A DNA stretch of 64,000 bases, from NCBI GenBank assembly GCA_014904985.1, contig MU128924.1, positions 69,958-133,957 on the forward strand, given 5' to 3'. Origin of the DNA: Hydnum rufescens UP504. Taxonomy: Eukaryota > Basidiomycota > Agaricomycetes > Cantharellales > Hydnaceae. A program made the position numbers and the translations under genes. The stretch's first letter is position 1; every line of letters begins with the position of its first letter. The notes below the pieces were generated by a model that saw nothing but the letters and a program-made list of their open reading frames with translations, searched no databases and was not told the origin of the DNA. Below are positions 59,332 to 64,000 of the stretch, piece by piece.

Positions 59332-59943
59332 TGTCAGGGCTCCACCCTTTTTCTGATCTACTCCAGTCAACTCTGATCCACTCCTCCCTCTGTCTGCTCC
59401 ACTCCACCCCTGCTTCCCCTGAGTTTGGTTTGCTTCCAGTTGGCTTCCAATTTAATTTAATTTCCTTTTCATTTCCTGTTGCTTCCAGTGTGCTCCCATG
59501 CATTCCTGTTCCTGTCCACTTTCCCCCTGCCTGCATCCCTGTTCCTGCCCCCTGTAACCATCTCCCATTTAGAGATCACTCCCCTGTAGTATAGCAATCA
59601 TGTATAAGTAGTCTGGCAGTGAAGTCCAGAGACCTCAGCTTTGGTCTCTCAGGATTTCTGCTGTTACTCCAGACTACAGGTCAGCCTTGTATTCCTTGTT
59701 CATATTACATAATCTCAGGATTTCCGCTGTTACTCCGGACTACAGCTCTGAGTATTTTCCAGTTGACTCCATGAGCTTAAGGACCACTGTGCTCATTTCT
59801 GCCTAGTCCCTTCCAGGCTGCAGGACTGCTCCTCTGACATCTCTGACCTTCTTATCTCCTTCTTGCCCAGATTCTTGTGGACTTAGCCAGAATTATTTGT
59901 GTTTATATTTGTTTGGTGCCCTCATCACAGCATGGCCCTGACA
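59332..59943 (+). mobile_element. Gypsy 3' LTR
   Basis: 612 bp beginning TGTCAGGGC and ending GGCCCTGACA, inverted at the ends. A TATAAGTA box at about 59,604 could mark U3/R, followed by repeated AGGATTTC(T/C)GCTGTTACTCC words. It abuts the CAG tract of array C directly. No matching 5' LTR was found in the window. Confidence 0.8.
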
Positions 59944-59955
59944 CAACAGCAGCAG

Positions 59956-60033
<78 letters not shown>

Positions 60034-61455
60034 TGCATGACCATGACCACATGACCACACACCTGCCGATGCAGGTGTGTGGTCATAAGGTAAGTTTTAT
60101 CTCAATAGATACAATAGCACAAAAAGAGTAGCACAAGCTACTCTTTTTGCACTGCTGTGAATTTGTATACTAATGTAGCCCTTATTATTCCAGATCAAAA
60201 CCAAAACAAATGACAGGCTTCCCAATGAGTGGGCCCAGGAACCACACCCACTGCAGTGGGTGTGGTACAATTTAAGGTGAGTCTCCTCCCCCCAATAGAT
60301 GCAGCTGCACAAAAAGAGCAGTGAAAGCTGCTCTTTTTGCATCACTTTATATTTTTTAACTAATAATATTTTATTCTAGGTATTGCCACAACTGAAGACC
60401 TGCAAAGCAACCCCCCCAGGATGATAACATGCCCACAAATGGGATCCACAAATGACAACATGTCACATGAAGAGATGAACCACACACCTGCAGTAGTGGG
60501 TGTGTGGTTCTATACTTGGTATGTACTCCCAATGACACAAAAAGAGCAGCAAAAGCTGCTCTTTTTGCATCACTTTTAATTTTTTCACTAATCATATTTT
60601 ATTTTAGGTATTGGGACACATGAAGACCACAAGGAAACCCCCCCAGAATGATAACATGCCCACAAACTGGACCTGAAAATGATGACATGCCACATGAGGA
60701 GACAAACCACACACTTGCAGTAGTGGGTGTGTGGTTCTATACTTGGTGTTAATTCGGTAGTATCCAAATTAAGGAATGGGGAGGGACTGAGAGGTGGAGG
60801 AGGTTCCAGATCCAAGGGATCAGTCCAGTCCATGGGACTAAGGCTATTCCATCTAGCCTCACTGGCTAGGAGCTCCTGGTGGGGTGGAGTTGCTATACCC
60901 ATGAGGGCAAAGTGAGAAGACTTAGTCATAGGACTGGGGGTTGCACAGTGTGTAGTGCATAATCAACAAGTCCACAACTTCATGAGCTGGACAGTTGAAG
61001 GTGGTGGAAAAGATAGATTTTCCCAGGCATTGCCATGGCTCCTTCCATACAAGTTGTGTAAGTGTAACTAAGGAAGGCTTAAGTAAGAAGGGGCAAGTCC
61101 TGGGGCAGCACCAAACTCCTCTGTGAGGAGAAGCTTCCCACCAGTTTAGGTTTAGAAGTTATAGTAAAAGCAATCTAAAGGATGAAGTAGCCACATGGCC
61201 TAAGGGACTCATAATACCACTAACACTCAGTATGTAATGCACCAATGGTGCAAAAAGAGCAGCTTTTGCTGCTCTTTTTGTGTTGCTTTTAATTTTTTAA
61301 CTTATAAATCTTTATTCTAGGTATCACCACAAATACAAATGAAGACCCACAGTGCAACCCCCCACCCCCCTCCCCCCTGAATGATAACATGCCTGCAAAT
61401 GACAACACACCAAATGAAGACATGGGACAATGCCAAAACTGGTACAAACCACACC
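59944..61455 (+). repeat. Hairpin exon/intron-like array C
   Basis: It starts with a CAG/CAA tract (59,944-60,031), then a type 1 hairpin at 60,052. Clear intron-like modules are 60,090-60,193, 60,277-60,379 and 60,519-60,607 (104, 103 and 89 bp), with donors GTAAGT, GTGAGT and GTATGT, type 2 hairpins (60,118, 60,308, 60,535), ACTAAT and TTATTCTAG-type acceptors. Exon-like modules share GATGATAACATGCC and end NHTPAVVGVW or NHTLAVVGVW. After 60,740 an unrelated stretch of about 490 bp interrupts the array; a type 2 hairpin and acceptor resume at 61,247-61,320 with another module to about 61,455. No opposite-strand partner lies in the window; the gypsy LTR occupies its place. Confidence 0.75.
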
Positions 61456-62435
61456 CACCATTGCAGTATAGAAGAAGGGTTGGGAGCTCCAATGACTGTC
61501 AAATCAAAATCTGGTTCAGCCAGTGTGTAGATGGGAGACTGTATTTCTGTTGTTATTCATTGGGTTGGTTTGCTTCAATGGTTGATCACACTCTGCAAGA
61601 TGTGTATAGTGTTCAGTGGAGAATAGGATGGGATATGGACTAGCTGTAGTCAATTATATACCATCTGGGATGCTTATGGAAAGGCTTATATGTAGGGGAT
61701 GCTTGTAGGAAGGCTTATACATTGTGTGGGATGCTTGTGGAAAGGCTTATATGTTGTTCGTGTTGTGTTGGTTTGTTTACTGATATTTGTGTATTCTTGT
61801 TTATGTTCTCCTGGTCAAAATGTGGATATCTGTGGGCTACAGACTGGTCAGTGCTTGGTTAGTCTTGTTAGTGTCTTTCTTTCTTCTTTCTTCAAAACCT
61901 GATTTGTATTTCATCATGCTTACTTTTCCTTGGATGTCCAGCAACTCTAACCTTAGGTCCTGCAACTATCCTTGGCTTTAGTGATTCACATAGAAGGCTT
62001 CCAGTGGCTTTGTCTGAACAACCTTGAAGATGACTTAGCTCCAGATGGCTTATAGATAGACTGTTCTTTAGAGGCAAGCAGAAAAGTTGACAGTGGTTGA
62101 CAGTGATGATTTCCAGAGAGGAGATGATTGTGTGTGGATACAGGAAATCTACCAGCTTTTATACCTTTCTGGAGGTGGCTGTGTTTAAAGAAAATGACTC
62201 CCTCATGGGTGAGAACAAAAGAAAAGTGAAGATATGAGTCATAGATGAGTCATGCATAAAGAGAACAAAAGAAATCATGGGAGGGTGATGTCATAGTGAT
62301 GTCATTCATAAAGAGAACAAAAGAAATCATGGAAGGGGTGATGTCACCAATTTGTTGAGCATGTGGAATGCCTGGAGCATGAGGTCACTGACCATGTGGA
62401 GGATTCTGGGAGGTGAAATGAAAGGATATCTCTGG
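61456..62435. other. No gene recognised
   Basis: CpG-poor DNA with minor repeats, such as GGGATGCTTGT(A/G)G(G/A)AAAGGCTTATA three times at 61,670-61,750 and AGAGAACAAAAGAAATCATGG twice near 62,260-62,330. No domain is seen. Confidence 0.4.
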
Positions 62436-62590
62436 TGTTGGAGGGATGAATCCCTACACCATAGAATCCTCACCTGAGGCCTAATTCCCTTTCAAATGAA
62501 TCAATTATATGTCACTGCACTCATTTAATTTTATTGTCATTTGTTTATTCATGAATCTATTGGATTCCTACCCCCTTCAAATCCCACCTA
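62436..62590 (+). mobile_element. Partial relative of the TG...CA element at 21,327
   Basis: TGTTGGAGGGATGAATCCCTA and about 140 further bases match the start of the 21,327-22,701 insertion with moderate divergence; the match then ends. The remainder is replaced by other repeats, so this is a truncated LTR-like copy. Confidence 0.6.
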
Positions 62591-62795
62591 ATGCACCCTC
62601 AAAAAGGTACCTCTTAGGTGGGTTCCGGTTGCATTGGCCTTTGACCTAAGAGGTGGTTTTTATATAGGCACATCTAGGCGGTGTCTAAAGGTGTTCAAAA
62701 GATGAAAAATTTCTAAGTCCCTATAATAGGTGCGCCTATCTGTGCCCACCGCAGGCGCCACTCCCAGGCTTTTTAACTATTTGATAGGCATTCTG

Positions 62796-63195
62796 GGGTT
62801 GATTTAGGCATGCCTAAATCAGTTGTGTCTAATGATGTCTAGAGCTTAATTATTGACTTTGAAGAGGCCTACCAAGGGTTAATTTAGGCATGTCTAAATC
62901 AGTTGTGTCTAGTGATGTCTAGAGCTTAATTATTGATTTTGAAGAGGCATATCAAGGGTTGATTTGGGTGTGTCTAAATCAGTTGTGTCTAGTCATGTCT
63001 AGAGCTTAATTATTGACTTTGAAGATGTGTCTCAATGGTTGATTTAGGCATGTCTAAATCAGTTGTGCCTAGTCATGTCTAGAGCTTAATTATTGACTTT
63101 GAAGAGGTGTCCCAAAGTTTGATTTAGGCATGTCTAAATCAGTTGTGTCTTGTCATCTCTAGACCTTGATTATTGACTTTGACAAGGCCTATCAA
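62796..63195 (+). repeat. 80-bp tandem repeat, about five copies
   Basis: Units run GATTTAGGCATGTCTAAATC, then AGTTGTGTCTAGT, AGAGCTTAATTATTGACTTT and GAAGAGG. Copies start near 62,796, 62,876, 62,956, 63,037 and 63,117. Each contains its own foldback (GATTTAGGCATGYCTAAATC). Confidence 0.85.
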
Positions 63196-64000
63196 GGTTG
63201 TCTCATTCAGGTGCATTGATTGGTGTCTAAATCCTAAATTAAACTTGTAATTGCCCTGGAATCATGGTGGTGCCTATTGGTGTCCACTGGTGTCTAAGCT
63301 TGCAATTAAAGTTGGAGTTGCCTTGGCACCATGGGAGTGTCTATCAGTGTCCACCAGTGGTTCCCAAGTCCTCAATGAAAATTATAGTCACCTTTGCATC
63401 ACAGTGGAGTCTATTTGGTGTCTAGTGGTGTCTAGTGATGTCTAGTGATGTCTACACTTTCCTTCCCTTCAGCCCACTCTCCAGGACAGTCCCCAGAATC
63501 AAAGGACATCATGTGAATGTGAAACATGGTGTGGCCTGCAATGCTCACTTATCCACAAGTATGAACAGCTGGGTAGCAGTGTTCTTATCAAGTGTGTGGT
63601 TGAATTGTCCAGTGGCAGGGGGCCTTTGACCTCCTAGACACACTCTCCAGAGCAGTACTCTGGCACCAAAGGACATGATTCAAATGTAAAGCATTGGCCT
63701 GGAGAGTTGAGTAGTGGTGTTCTTGTCAATGGTGTGGCTGAATTGCCAAATAGCAGAGTTCTTGAATTTCAAGTGGGAGAATAACTTTTTCCCTTTCAAG
63801 TGGGCAATATTGGGGCTATTTGATGAACTTGGTTAGTAACAGGTTGAATGTCCCCTGATCTGCCAAGAAAACCACAATGTAAAATGTGTAATGCTAGGTC
63901 TACATACTGAATAAGCATGTCTACTGAGGGAGACACAGTGTCAATAGACATGTCTATATAGTGAATAGACATGTCTAATATCAATAAAGCACTATTAGAT
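63196..64000. other. Repeat-rich filler to window end
   Basis: Degenerate GGTGTCTA(G/C)TGGTGTC words (63,270-63,450) and two related blocks sharing CACTCTCCAG...CAAAGGACAT at 63,472 and 63,642. No gene is supported. The last 120 bp have ATAGACATGTCTA foldbacks. Confidence 0.45.

Overview
The window looks like nuclear DNA of a filamentous basidiomycete, probably an Agaricomycete. Genes carry many 50-70 bp introns with GT(G/A)NG...YAG borders. The gene types fit: NACHT-WD40 (NLR-like) receptors with near-identical WD40 repeats, a TauD dioxygenase, an ArsB/NhaD-type permease, and Ty3/gypsy DNA eroded at CpG. I cannot name the order or species.

Layout. 1-2.3 kb: 3' part of an ankyrin + ClpB-type AAA+ ATPase gene (+). 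2.6-5.2 kb: a Ser/Pro-rich conserved protein (-). 6.4-8.0 kb: a 2OG-Fe(II) oxygenase (-) whose 3' end is broken. 8.5-10.5 kb: an ion-transporter-superfamily permease (+). 11.8-16.1 kb: NACHT-WD40 gene copy 1 (+). At 16.1 kb a second partial NACHT (copy 3) follows, then a very indel-rich WD40 stretch up to 19.2 kb. 19.2-35 kb is a transposon island full of palindromes. 36.2-37.8 kb: a TauD/TfdA dioxygenase (-). 38.7-46.8 kb repeats the permease + NLR pair as copy 2: a 5'-truncated permease pseudogene and an NLR with 14-15 WD40 repeats. 46.8-64 kb is a second transposon island. It is built on a decayed Ty3/gypsy element (protease 49.6 kb to 3' LTR 59.3-59.9 kb) interrupted by a 5.27 kb palindromic element and a 725 bp MITE.

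The most unusual thing is a class of repetitive element seen three times: A at 19.2-26.7 kb, B at 51.6-56.9 kb and C at 59.9-61.4 kb. A and B have a palindromic centre from which two arrays run outward on opposite strands; C shows one array only. Each array alternates exon-like modules, which end in a hairpin that can encode H-T-P-x-x-x-G, with roughly 80-110 bp intron-like modules. The intron-like modules have GTAAGT-type donors, a second hairpin (AGCAGC/GCTGCT core), branch-point-like ACTAAT/ACTAAC/ACTGAC and a TAG/CAG acceptor. Element B has clean 5'-CACCTTAGGCAGCCC termini and a 7 bp target duplication, and its removal restores the gypsy reading frame exactly. I know of no described element with this design, but I had no database to check.

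The NLR genes and the islands are linked. The permease + NLR pair was duplicated, the copies are separated by the first island, NACHT segments were exchanged between copies, and CpG depletion inside the NLR genes begins near the WD40 repeats. This suggests repeat-targeted CpG mutation may act on receptor diversification. Several frameshifts and the 17.2-19.2 kb stretch may instead be long-read assembly errors, and I flag them as such.
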